From the NCBI GenBank assembly GCA_900768805.1, contig CAAGEF010000035.1, forward strand, positions 1 through 5,154: a stretch of DNA of 5,154 bases, written 5' to 3'. The stretch is from Clostridia bacterium (GTDB taxonomy: Bacteria > Bacillota > Clostridia > TANB77 > CAG-508). Shown piece by piece: positions 1 through 5,109 of this stretch. How positions within the stretch are numbered: the first letter of the stretch is position 1; every line of letters begins with the position of its first letter. Made by a program: the position numbers and the translations under genes. Below the pieces are notes generated by a model, which made no database searches, was not told the origin of the DNA, and saw only the letters and a program-made list of their open reading frames with translations.

Positions 1-70
1 AAAAACATACAATTCTTGAAAATAGGGCTCTTCCCCCTACTCCACCTCATTTTTGTCCAGAAACGAGAAA
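1..70 (-). other. G-rich tail downstream of the recombinase operon
   Basis: Read on the minus strand, just after the 105-aa gene, this stretch is far richer in G than its surroundings. It contains GGTGGAGTAGGGGGAAGAG followed by CCCTA. TAGGG and CCCTA can form a 5-bp stem around 21-37, with a T-rich sequence after it, so it could be a weak terminator or part of a structured RNA. A reading frame from the ATG at 50-48 is open to the window edge but has no SD, so I do not call a gene. Being next to the recombinase module, it could also be an element end or attachment region, but nothing here proves that. Confidence 0.3.
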
Positions 71-388
71 TTACATAACTTTTTCAGATGGTAATTTAAT
101 GATATTACTGCTATTTTGCATACTTTCAGCCATTTTTGTTGTTGTATCGTGTAATTCAACCTTTTCATTTACTTGTTCTGATTGTAATGTAAGGATTTGA
201 TGGTATGTATATTCTAATTGAGCCTGTTTTTGACTTCTTTCTTCATTAGTAATATTACTTTCATTAACCATAAATTTTAAGTTATATCCGTATAATTCCA
301 TTGACCTTAAAATTAACTCTACTTGGCTATTTTGTAGTCTTAAATCAACAAAAGCTATATCTTTAAAATTATTAGATTTTTTTTCCAT
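71..388 (-). CDS. 105-aa hypothetical protein, third gene of recombinase operon
   Basis: I do not recognise this family. The protein is short, hydrophilic and rich in Glu, Gln, Asn and Lys. Residues about 45-92 look helical and possibly coiled-coil (Q/E-rich, with few Pro or Gly), and there is no signal peptide or membrane segment. Its ATG follows the second recombinase stop by 12 nt with an AAAGGA SD about 6 nt upstream, so it is very likely co-translated with the two recombinases. By position it recalls small accessory proteins that accompany paired tyrosine recombinases, such as TnpC of Tn554, which helps TnpA and TnpB. That parallel rests on gene order and size only; I see no sequence motif to confirm it. 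A role as a directionality or DNA-binding partner is a guess. Confidence 0.75.
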   Translation of the reverse strand: MEKKSNNFKDIAFVDLRLQNSQVELILRSMELYGYNLKFMVNESNITNEERSQKQAQLEYTYHQILTLQSEQVNEKVELHDTTTKMAESMQNSSNIIKLPSEKVM

Positions 389-400
389 AATAGATCCTTT

Positions 401-1387
401 CTATGCAGAAAAACTAAGAGCTTGTTCCATTTTAAATTGTGATAATGGATGTTCAAGCATTGCTTTCTCAACATTTTTATTATAAATATGAGTATAAATT
501 TGAGTTGTTTCAACTCTAGAATGTCCGAGTATTTTTTGAATTATTTTGATATCTATGCCGCTTTTTAATAAAAGTGTTGCACAAGTATGTCTTAAAGTAT
601 GAACTGAATAAGCAGTTGAATCTAGTCCTGCTAATTCAAATGCATTTTTAACCATAAATTTAATTGAATTTCTAAATATTCTTTTATTGTATTTACTTAA
701 AAAAAGAATATCTTTATCTTTTTTATCCGATACATCTTTAGTTTTTCTGAATTCTAAATATTTTAGTATCGCATCTTTTGTTTGTTTATTTAAGTAACAC
801 ATTCTTTCTTTATTACCTTTACCAATTATAGTGAATTTATCTTCGTTGAAATTTATATTGCTAATTTTTAATGATACTATTTCAGCTAGTCTTAAACCAC
901 AAGTGAGGAATACATTTAATATTGCATAGTTTCGTATTTCATTTTCTTTAGTGCCATTTTTATATACATCGAGTAATCTTTTTGATTCTTCTAATGATAG
1001 ATATTTAGGTAATGCAGAACTACATCTTTTTTCACGTTTAATCTCTTTAAAAGGTTCTTTAAAAAGACTTCTTTTAATTCTATACATATAATCAAAGAAT
1101 GTTCTTAAATGCTCTAATTTTAGTATTCTTGTTCCTTCTTTATAGTCATTGTCAGCTAAATAATAGATGAAGCTATAAATATCACTTTTAGAAAGAGAGC
1201 GAATATCGTTGTCAGTCATTTCATTGATTGAATCATATTTCTCATCAAATTTATATTCATTCATAAATTCAAGAAATTGAGCAACTGTTGTAATTATATT
1301 ATCTACATACAATTTTGAATAATTGCCAATTGCAATTAAATAGTTTTTTATATCTTCAATAAATTCTGGGTATTTTTTTTCATTCAT
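401..1387 (-). CDS. Tyrosine recombinase/integrase (XerC/D-like), second of pair
   Basis: A 328-aa site-specific recombinase of the lambda-integrase/Xer family, which cuts and rejoins DNA through a 3'-phosphotyrosine intermediate. Residues about 5-105 form the SAM-like core-binding domain, and about 125-305 the catalytic domain. The full active-site set is visible: Arg166 (in CGLRLAE), Lys190 (in GKGNKER), His263 and Arg266 (HTLRH), His289 (LGH) and nucleophile Tyr298 (IYTH). The length fits a minimal Xer protein without an arm-binding domain. The start ATG overlaps the end of the upstream recombinase by 8 nt (ATGAATGA) and is preceded by GGAGG, 8 nt away inside that gene, so the two are translationally coupled. 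It is related to but clearly distinct from its neighbour, suggesting a heteromeric pair. The target site is unknown. Confidence 0.95.
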   Translation of the reverse strand: MNEKKYPEFIEDIKNYLIAIGNYSKLYVDNIITTVAQFLEFMNEYKFDEKYDSINEMTDNDIRSLSKSDIYSFIYYLADNDYKEGTRILKLEHLRTFFDYMYRIKRSLFKEPFKEIKREKRCSSALPKYLSLEESKRLLDVYKNGTKENEIRNYAILNVFLTCGLRLAEIVSLKISNINFNEDKFTIIGKGNKERMCYLNKQTKDAILKYLEFRKTKDVSDKKDKDILFLSKYNKRIFRNSIKFMVKNAFELAGLDSTAYSVHTLRHTCATLLLKSGIDIKIIQKILGHSRVETTQIYTHIYNKNVEKAMLEHPLSQFKMEQALSFSA

Positions 1388-2393
1388 TTTTATTTCCTCC
1401 TATATCTAAAATATTAAAATTCATAGCTAGTTCTTTTAATCTCTTATCAGCTACATGTGTATATACTTCAGTTGAACATATTGATTTATGTCCAAGTATT
1501 TCTTTTATAATTAAAATATCAGTATTATTTTCATCATACATTAGTGTTGCACCAGTATGACGTAAAGAATGTGTATGGTATTTATTATCACTATTATCAA
1601 TTGATTCATTTAATTCATCCTTGATAATCATTTGTACATTACGTTTAGAAATTCTTTGGTTTCTATTACTCAAAAATAAAGCATTTTTATCTGGATAGTA
1701 ATCATTTAATTTAGGTCTGATTTCAAGATATTTTGTTATTGCTTCCAATACTGCATCATCCATATAAATAATTCTTTCAATATTTCCTTTACCATGAATT
1801 CTTATAGTTCGTTCATCTAATTTAATATCAGTTAAATCTATTAGAACAAGTTCATTAAGTCTTATGCAACAATTTAAGAAAACACAAGTAATGGCATAAT
1901 TTCTAATACTATTTCTATGTTCTTTTTTTGCTGCATCAGATAGTAGCTTTTTACTTTCAGTGAGATTTAAGTATTTAGGTTGTCTTTTTTCAACTTTTGC
2001 TCGGCTAATATTTAGAGCAGGGTTGTGTGATATTAAATTTTGGTTATATAAATAGGTAAATAATTTTTTTATTGATGCCAATTTTCTGTTTCTGGTTTTA
2101 GCACAATTATCTAAGTTGTATCTTAAAAAGTAAATAAAATCATTTATTGTTGAATTTGTTACAGCTTCCATATCAGATAAGGTTATTTCATTGATTTCAA
2201 TTTTTTTATAATCATCAATATTAAACTCTTTATTTTCTTTGTTATTTATATATATTAAATATCTAAAAAATGTTCTTATATCTGTATACATTTCTTCAAC
2301 TGTTAAATCTGATTTGAATGTTATATATGCTTGGAATTTTAAATAATTATTCAAAAATTCTGGATTATTTTCTTGATTTATTATAAATGACAT
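1380..2393 (-). CDS. Tyrosine recombinase/integrase (XerC/D-like), first of pair
   Basis: A 337-aa tyrosine recombinase. The core-binding domain covers about residues 10-120 and the catalytic domain about 140-320. Catalytic residues are intact: Arg178 (CCIRLNEL), Lys202 (GKGNIER), His275 and Arg278 (HSLRHTGAT), His302 (LGH) and Tyr311 (VYTHV). The start is set by GAGGAGG, 7 nt before the ATG. The C-terminal residues GGNKNE are encoded by DNA that also supplies the SD and start of the next recombinase, so the order looks fixed by selection. It heads a three-gene block with the second recombinase and a 105-aa protein. Paired or tripled tyrosine recombinases occur in Tn554-like and RIT elements; whether this is one of those groups cannot be judged from the sequence alone. 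A large palindrome and an inverted repeat lie directly upstream. Confidence 0.95.
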   Translation of the reverse strand: MSFIINQENNPEFLNNYLKFQAYITFKSDLTVEEMYTDIRTFFRYLIYINNKENKEFNIDDYKKIEINEITLSDMEAVTNSTINDFIYFLRYNLDNCAKTRNRKLASIKKLFTYLYNQNLISHNPALNISRAKVEKRQPKYLNLTESKKLLSDAAKKEHRNSIRNYAITCVFLNCCIRLNELVLIDLTDIKLDERTIRIHGKGNIERIIYMDDAVLEAITKYLEIRPKLNDYYPDKNALFLSNRNQRISKRNVQMIIKDELNESIDNSDNKYHTHSLRHTGATLMYDENNTDILIIKEILGHKSICSTEVYTHVADKRLKELAMNFNILDIGGNKNE

Positions 2394-2423
2394 ATTAAAA
2401 CCTCCTCAAAATTCTTGACAACA

Positions 2424-2449
2424 GTCTATATTTATTTATAAATATAGAC
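2424..2449. repeat. Perfect 26-bp palindrome upstream of recombinases
   Basis: GTCTATATTTAT (2424-2435) and ATAAATATAGAC (2438-2449) are perfect 12-bp arms around a 2-nt centre. The palindrome lies about 30 bp upstream of the first recombinase start, where a promoter, operator or recombinase-binding site would be expected. Its outer half-site GTCTA is shared with dyads near 3900 and 4080. It is not followed by a T-run, so it is not a normal terminator. Confidence 0.7.
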
Positions 2450-2500
2450 AAAGGTACAAATTTCTTTTAATCTTTCCTAAAAATAAAATTTGCACCTTTG
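2449..2500. repeat. 15-bp inverted repeat upstream of recombinases
   Basis: CAAAGGTACAAATTT (2449-2463) faces AAATTTGCACCTTTG (2486-2500): 15-bp arms with one mismatch and a 22-bp A+T-rich spacer. It abuts the 26-bp palindrome, sharing base 2449. Neither strand has a T-tract after it, arguing against a terminator. Candidates are a recombination or accessory-binding site for the adjacent recombinases, or an operator or leader hairpin of their mRNA. The spacer is longer than the 6-8 bp normal in a Xer crossover site, so it would have to be a non-standard one. Confidence 0.65.
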
Positions 2501-2596
2501 ACATTATTTACAATTTGTATATTACTTTATATTACAATCTTTAGTGAATTCTAGTTATATCATTTGCTAATTGAATTACTTTTGTATATTTATAAT

Positions 2597-2782
2597 TTAT
2601 TTTTTTAATTGTTTTTTATTGTATTTTCTTAAGTATTCCATTTGTTCAATATCTTCTTGTTCTTTTTCTTCAGGTGTTTTTAGTTGATCTGCCCCTATAA
2701 TAACTAATATCATTAAAATTCCAATTCCCAATAGACTCATTATTATTAATAGGGTTATTATTGCGATTAAATCTAAATTCAT
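2597..2782 (-). CDS. 61-aa single-pass membrane protein
   Basis: The chosen start is the ATG at 2782-2780, with GGAGG 5 nt upstream. Reading further upstream would run into the hairpin-rich region and is not supported. Residues about 4-30 (LIAIITLLIIMSLLGIG, then ILMILVII) form one strongly hydrophobic helix. The rest is a short charged tail (PEEKEQEDIEQMEYLRKY, then lysines), presumably cytoplasmic. I do not know a named family. Small proteins of this layout (one helix plus an acidic EQMEYL-like tail) are, from memory, common on Firmicute integrated elements. It lies between the sigma-like regulator and the recombinases and could be a membrane-linked regulator or a toxin-like peptide; neither is shown. 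Confidence 0.75.
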   Translation of the reverse strand: MNLDLIAIITLLIIMSLLGIGILMILVIIGADQLKTPEEKEQEDIEQMEYLRKYNKKQLKK

Positions 2783-2797
2783 TTTTGCCTCCATTTT

Positions 2798-3060
2798 TAT
2801 TGTTATTTTTATAAAATCATTGTTAAATTCGAATTGGTTAAACTCGACATAGGATTTCCACCTACCAGAACTCTGGCTTGTACTCATTGCGTGCGATGGT
2901 ACTTTTAAACCACTCAAGCTGTGACTATACAAAAGTATCCTTTCTATGTTTAAACATTAATCGACCAATTAATGCGTAGATAATGGACTTTATCCCACCA
3001 TCACATAGAACTATTTGTATTTAACAAATCTATTCAGTTTTCAATGTACTTTGAAAAGTA
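2798..3060 (-). ncRNA. Candidate structured RNA / 5' leader of membrane-protein gene
   Basis: This gene-free interval of over 300 nt, between the sigma-like gene and the membrane protein, is less A+T-rich than its surroundings and full of hairpins on the minus strand. They are: a 5-bp stem at 3047-3060; ATTTGT/ACAAAT at 3013-3029; CATTAAT/ATTAATG with loop TGGTCG at 2955-2974; a 9-bp stem with one bulge at 2898-2940 (GGATACTTTT with AAAAGTACC); and CCAG/CTGG at 2865-2876. ACATAGAA (2949-2942) can pair with TTCTATGT (3010-3003), 8 bp, or with CTATGT (2852-2847), which are mutually exclusive folds. A near-direct repeat GTTAAA(T/C)TCGA lies at 2822-2832 and 2837-2847. It matches no riboswitch class that I recognise. 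An origin or transfer site remains an alternative. Confidence 0.45.
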
Positions 3061-3110
3061 TTAAAATACCTTTCTATTTAATAGGTAATCTAGAGGCAAT
3101 TCGTCAGGGG

Positions 3111-3710
3111 TTAATTAAAAAAATTTTTAAATTTTTTTCTAATGTACATTACATTTTCATTTATAGATTGCTTTGAAACCTTTAATTCTCTTGCAGTTTC
3201 GGCTTGTGTCATATCTTTAAAAAATAAACAATAAAATATATTAAATTGAATGATTGATAGGTCATTTTTAATAAAATTTAGTATATTTTCTTCAAAAATG
3301 TTGTGGATAACTTTTTCTTCAGTTATTAAATTTGATATAGCGATATTTTCAATTTCAAAATCTTTTTCTCTGCATTTATATTTTTTAGAAATATAAAATT
3401 CTCTATTTTTAAATCTGTTTTGAGCTTTTTCAATATCATCATATATTGTTTTTTCTACTAACACAGGAGTGGAAATGTAATCATTTTTTACGAAATATTC
3501 TGTATATAATAAATATGGAATGCAATTTGGATTTCTATTGTTCTTCCATAATTCTTTTTTGGCTAAATTAAAATGTGGTTCATCAACTTCTTGATACCAT
3601 CTTTTCTCTGAAGTTAATAACCACACTACATAGTATTTCTTTAGTAATTCATATTCGTTATAATCCTTTGTAAAATTACTTAATTCATTATCTCTAATAT
3701 ATTTATTCAT
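3111..3710 (-). CDS. Sigma-70 region 4-like transcription regulator
   Basis: A 199-aa protein whose last 50 residues resemble sigma factor region 4, the helix-turn-helix that contacts the -35 element. Residues about 145-162 form a lead helix, and 167-194 (MTQAETARELKVSKQSINEN, then VMYIRKKF) give the HTH. The N-terminal 100 residues are charged and aromatic, and I see no clear region 2, so it is either a divergent sigma factor or a sigma-like activator. Firmicute mobile elements often carry such a regulator near the integrase (Tn916 orf7 is a known case), and the position upstream of the membrane protein and recombinases fits that role. The start ATG has AGGAGG 8 nt upstream, but this SD is locked in a 14-bp hairpin and preceded by a terminator-like stem, so expression is probably conditional. 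Confidence 0.85.
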   Translation of the reverse strand: MNKYIRDNELSNFTKDYNEYELLKKYYVVWLLTSEKRWYQEVDEPHFNLAKKELWKNNRNPNCIPYLLYTEYFVKNDYISTPVLVEKTIYDDIEKAQNRFKNREFYISKKYKCREKDFEIENIAISNLITEEKVIHNIFEENILNFIKNDLSIIQFNIFYCLFFKDMTQAETARELKVSKQSINENVMYIRKKFKNFFN

Positions 3711-3718
3711 AATAAAAA

Positions 3719-3759
3719 CCTCCTAAAAAAATTCGCTATTTAAACGAATCTTTAGGAGG
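3719..3759 (-). promoter_or_regulatory. SD-sequestering hairpin of the sigma-like gene
   Basis: On the minus strand CCTCCTAAA (3759-3751) pairs with TTTAGGAGG (3727-3719), and inside that ATTCG (3749-3745) pairs with CGAAT (3735-3731). The second strand holds the AGGAGG SD of the sigma-like gene, which would therefore be hidden. The loop contains the TAG stop (3738-3736) of the upstream 45-codon ORF. A ribosome reaching that stop would cover the 5' arm and free the SD. This is the classic layout of translational coupling or attenuation; the pairing is seen, the mechanism is inferred. Confidence 0.75.
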
Positions 3760-3873
3760 CGACCTACAATAAAAAAACAAGTCAAAATTGCTCCATAAAA
3801 ATGGCTCAATCATAACTTGTTTATAATTTAATATATTTACATATATTTTAAATTCAATTAATATATCAATCAT
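3736..3873 (-). CDS. Candidate 45-aa leader ORF upstream of sigma-like gene
   Basis: A short ORF with ATG at 3873-3871 and a GGAGG SD 8 nt upstream. It encodes MIDILIEFKIYVNIL, continues with a hydrophobic and aromatic stretch (IEPFLWSNFDLFFY), and ends SPPKDSFK. I know no homologue. It spans the whole terminator-like stem (3775-3822) and stops in the loop of the hairpin masking the next gene's SD. It therefore looks more like a regulatory leader peptide than a product with its own function, although a small hydrophobic peptide is possible. Translation through it would block terminator folding and open the SD. The good SD supports real translation; the odd codon content may simply reflect the constraints of the hairpins. 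Confidence 0.5.
   Translation of the reverse strand: MIDILIEFKIYVNILNYKQVMIEPFLWSNFDLFFYCRSPPKDSFK
3771..3822 (-). terminator. Terminator-like hairpin inside the leader ORF
   Basis: On the minus strand AAACAAGT (3822-3815) pairs with ACTTGTTT (3782-3775). Inner stems ATTG/CAAT and CCAT/ATGG are separated by symmetric internal loops, capped by TTTT. A run of seven T (3777-3771), partly in the stem, follows. The shape and T-run fit an intrinsic terminator acting between a leftward promoter and the sigma-like gene, so it is an attenuator candidate rather than an end-of-operon terminator. Confidence 0.65.
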
Positions 3874-3886
3874 TATACTCACCTCC

Positions 3887-3911
3887 AATCACAGACAATA
3901 GTCTAGTGATT
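3887..3911 (-). promoter_or_regulatory. Hairpin directly upstream of the leader-ORF SD
   Basis: On the minus strand AATCAC (3911-3906), one bulged T and AGAC pair with GTCT and GTGATT (3892-3887), with a TATT loop, giving 10 bp. The stem ends exactly where the GGAGG of the 45-codon ORF begins (3886-3882), so it may modulate ribosome access. As DNA, its core AGACAATAGTCTA (3893-3905) matches the dyads at 3980 and 4074, so it could instead be a protein-binding site. Confidence 0.5.
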
Positions 3912-3979
3912 AAAGGTAATAAGTATATTTACTTAATTTGTTATTATATTATATATAACATTAAACATATCTCCTTATA

Positions 3980-4088
3980 ACAATATAGTCTAAAAACGAT
4001 TAAATTGAATTTTTAGCAACTTTCATTTGTATTTTGAATAATTTTTACATATGTGTAATATTACCTCAAAATATAGACTATATTGTCT
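3980..4088. repeat. 13-bp inverted repeat around an 81-bp segment
   Basis: ACAATATAGTCTA (3980-3992) recurs inverted as TAGACTATATTGT (4074-4086). The right copy extends to a full dyad, AGAC-TATATT-GTCT (4075-4088). Related forms lie at 3893-3905 and 2417-2428. The segment between the arms is non-coding. These sites are either operators for a common regulator, since they overlap plausible -10 elements, or binding sites for the encoded recombinases. In such A+T-rich DNA a 13-bp match alone is not strong evidence; the clustering is what counts. Confidence 0.5.
3982..4009 (-). promoter_or_regulatory. Candidate leftward promoter for the sigma-like operon
   Basis: TTCAAT (4009-4004), a 16-bp spacer and TATATT (3987-3982) would start transcription about 100 nt before the leader ORF. 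The -10 lies in one arm of the 13-bp inverted repeat, so a factor binding that dyad would block it. The -35 is a poor match, so this is tentative. Confidence 0.3.
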
Positions 4089-4104
4089 TAATCGCATAAT
4101 ACAA
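4077..4104 (-). promoter_or_regulatory. Alternative leftward promoter over the AGAC-n6-GTCT dyad
   Basis: TTGTAT (4104-4099), a 16-bp spacer and TATAGT (4082-4077) make a fair vegetative-type promoter whose -10 lies inside the dyad at 4075-4088. It would give a leader of about 200 nt before the 45-codon ORF. A second candidate lies downstream near 3985, and the sequence does not decide between them. Confidence 0.35.
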
Positions 4105-4129
4105 TATTTTTATTAGTAAATGTTAATTA

Positions 4130-4169
4130 TGGCAGATTTTGGCAATTTTTGGCATAAAATGGCATATAT
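4130..4169. repeat. Four TGGCA direct repeats with exact 10-bp period
   Basis: TGGCA begins at 4130, 4140, 4150 and 4160, each followed by five A/T-rich bases, apart from a single G after the first copy. One helical turn per repeat puts all four on the same DNA face, as expected for an array bound by a cooperative regulator. It lies about 85-120 bp upstream of the likely start site of the response-regulator gene, and beyond the leftward promoter candidates. The GG-to-GC distance is one base short for a sigma-54 promoter. It does not look like a Spo0A box. Confidence 0.7.
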
Positions 4170-4215
4170 AGTAAACATAAGAACTTATACAAAAGCTGTT
4201 TTTCGTTGATATTTA

Positions 4216-4244
4216 TTGAAAAAATTGAATTATCGTGATATAAT
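4216..4244 (+). promoter_or_regulatory. Vegetative (sigma-A type) promoter of response regulator
   Basis: TTGAAA (4216-4221), a 17-bp spacer and a perfect TATAAT (4239-4244) with an extended-10 TG (4236-4237) make the best promoter in the window. Transcription would begin near 4251, leaving about 70 nt of leader before the gene's GGAGG. The TTG at 4216 is therefore a -35 element and not a start codon. Confidence 0.8.
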
Positions 4245-4320
4245 TCGAGCAGTTAGAGTTTTACAACTAAATAGAACTTGCAACATTTTTTGTATTTTAC
4301 ATATAACGGAGGTACATTTA

Positions 4321-5028
4321 ATGATTAAAGTAATGGTAGCAGATGACTCAATTGAGCAGAATTCAATTTATTGTAATTATCTAACAAAAGATGAAGAAGT
4401 AGAAATAATATCAAGTACATATGATGGAGAAAATACTATTAAAGATTATTTAGTATATAGACCTGATGTACTAATACTTGATTTAAATATGCCTAAATTA
4501 AGTGGTATTGATGTTATAAATAATCTTTCTATGTATTCTGATGAAAAGAAAAAATGTAATATAATAGTTGTATCTGGCTTTGCTGATATGAGATTGAAAC
4601 TTGGAAATGTATCTAAGATATATCGAATAGTAAGTAAGCCTTGTAATTTAAACGAAGTACTATCTACTGTAAAAGAAATTGGAACTGATAAACCAATTTT
4701 AAATGAAAAAGAAATAAAAGAATTACTAATTAAATTAAAATTTAATTTATATACAAAAGGAATGCCATATCTAATAGATGCTATAGATATTGCTTTCAAA
4801 GAGCCAAATTTATTGTACAATATTTCAAATTTATATAGCATTGTTGGTTTTAAAAACAATGTAAAAAAAGAAAAAATCCAAAGGAGTATAAGAGGCACAA
4901 TTGATATTATGAATAATCATATACCAACTGGTCTTTTATGCTCCTTCTTTCATACTACTGCAAGTGAAAAAATTTCACCTAAATATTTTTTTGAAGTTGT
5001 AATTGAATATTTTAAGGCAAAAAAATAA
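4321..5028 (+). CDS. Spo0A-like response regulator (receiver + Spo0A C-terminal domain)
   Basis: A 235-aa cytoplasmic response regulator. Residues 1-120 form a CheY-like receiver with all key positions: the acidic pair Asp8-Asp9, phospho-acceptor Asp54 (LILDLNMP), Ser85 (VVSG) and Lys106 (SKP). Residues about 128-233 resemble the Spo0A effector domain. Compare KGMPYLIDAIDIAF with the KGYMYLREAI region of B. subtilis Spo0A, and KEKIQRSIRGTIDI with its recognition-helix region SRVERAIRHAIEV. Spo0A is the master regulator of sporulation entry, driven by phosphorelay. This protein is about 30 residues shorter than the B. subtilis one and divergent, so a Spo0A-family paralogue is safer than Spo0A itself. 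The ATG at 4321 is chosen for its GGAGG 8 nt upstream; a longer frame from 4216 overlaps the promoter. It diverges from the sigma-like operon across a shared control region. No partner kinase is visible. Confidence 0.88.
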   Translation: MIKVMVADDSIEQNSIYCNYLTKDEEVEIISSTYDGENTIKDYLVYRPDVLILDLNMPKLSGIDVINNLSMYSDEKKKCNIIVVSGFADMRLKLGNVSKIYRIVSKPCNLNEVLSTVKEIGTDKPILNEKEIKELLIKLKFNLYTKGMPYLIDAIDIAFKEPNLLYNISNLYSIVGFKNNVKKEKIQRSIRGTIDIMNNHIPTGLLCSFFHTTASEKISPKYFFEVVIEYFKAKK

Positions 5029-5044
5029 GGAGCGTATGCTCCTT
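5027..5044. terminator. Bidirectional terminator between convergent genes
   Basis: AAGGAGC (5027-5033), loop GTAT and GCTCCTT (5038-5044) form a perfect 7-bp stem starting at the stop codon of the response regulator. On the plus strand the tail is only moderately T-rich. On the minus strand the stem is followed by A and seven T, a strong intrinsic terminator that implies a leftward gene ending just to the right. Confidence 0.8.
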
Positions 5045-5109
5045 TAAATATTTAAATTAGACATTTATATTTGTTTCTATATTTATCAATTAAATCACAA
5101 TTTATCTGA

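Noticed and set aside
1..50. Partial minus-strand gene starting at ATG 50-48
   Set aside because: No SD and only 16 codons to the edge; G-run composition fits structured or terminal DNA better.
11..2424. Direct repeat AATTCTTGA-n-AA at 11-25 and 2410-2424 flanking the recombinase operon, as attachment sites
   Set aside because: 13 of 15 matches in DNA this A+T-rich is expected by chance many times in 5 kb.
2841..2850. Spo0A box (TGTCGAG on the minus strand, close to TGTCGAA)
   Set aside because: One mismatch, not in a promoter position, and inside the structured RNA region.
2783..2932. In-frame N-terminal extension of the 61-aa membrane protein, from a TTG near 2932, with AAAGGA upstream
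   Set aside because: It overlaps the strongest hairpins, and a consensus GGAGG sits 5 nt before the internal ATG at 2782. The extension is best seen as untranslated RNA, though not fully excluded.
3945..3976. Mini-ORFs after AAGGAG near 3976-3971
   Set aside because: They encode 5 or 11 residues, one with too short an SD spacing, and they may begin at or before the transcript start.
4140..4168. Sigma-54 promoter (TGGCA...GC)
   Set aside because: The GG to GC spacing is one base short, and the C after TGGCA is absent; the pattern is explained by the 10-bp repeats.
4216..4320. TTG-initiated 35-residue extension of the response regulator
   Set aside because: The TTG is the -35 element of a consensus promoter, and the ATG at 4321 has GGAGG and begins a standard receiver domain.
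4446..4898. 150-codon minus-strand open frame
   Set aside because: It lies antisense within the response-regulator gene, which has clear domains, an SD and a promoter; the frame is a by-product of A+T-rich codons.
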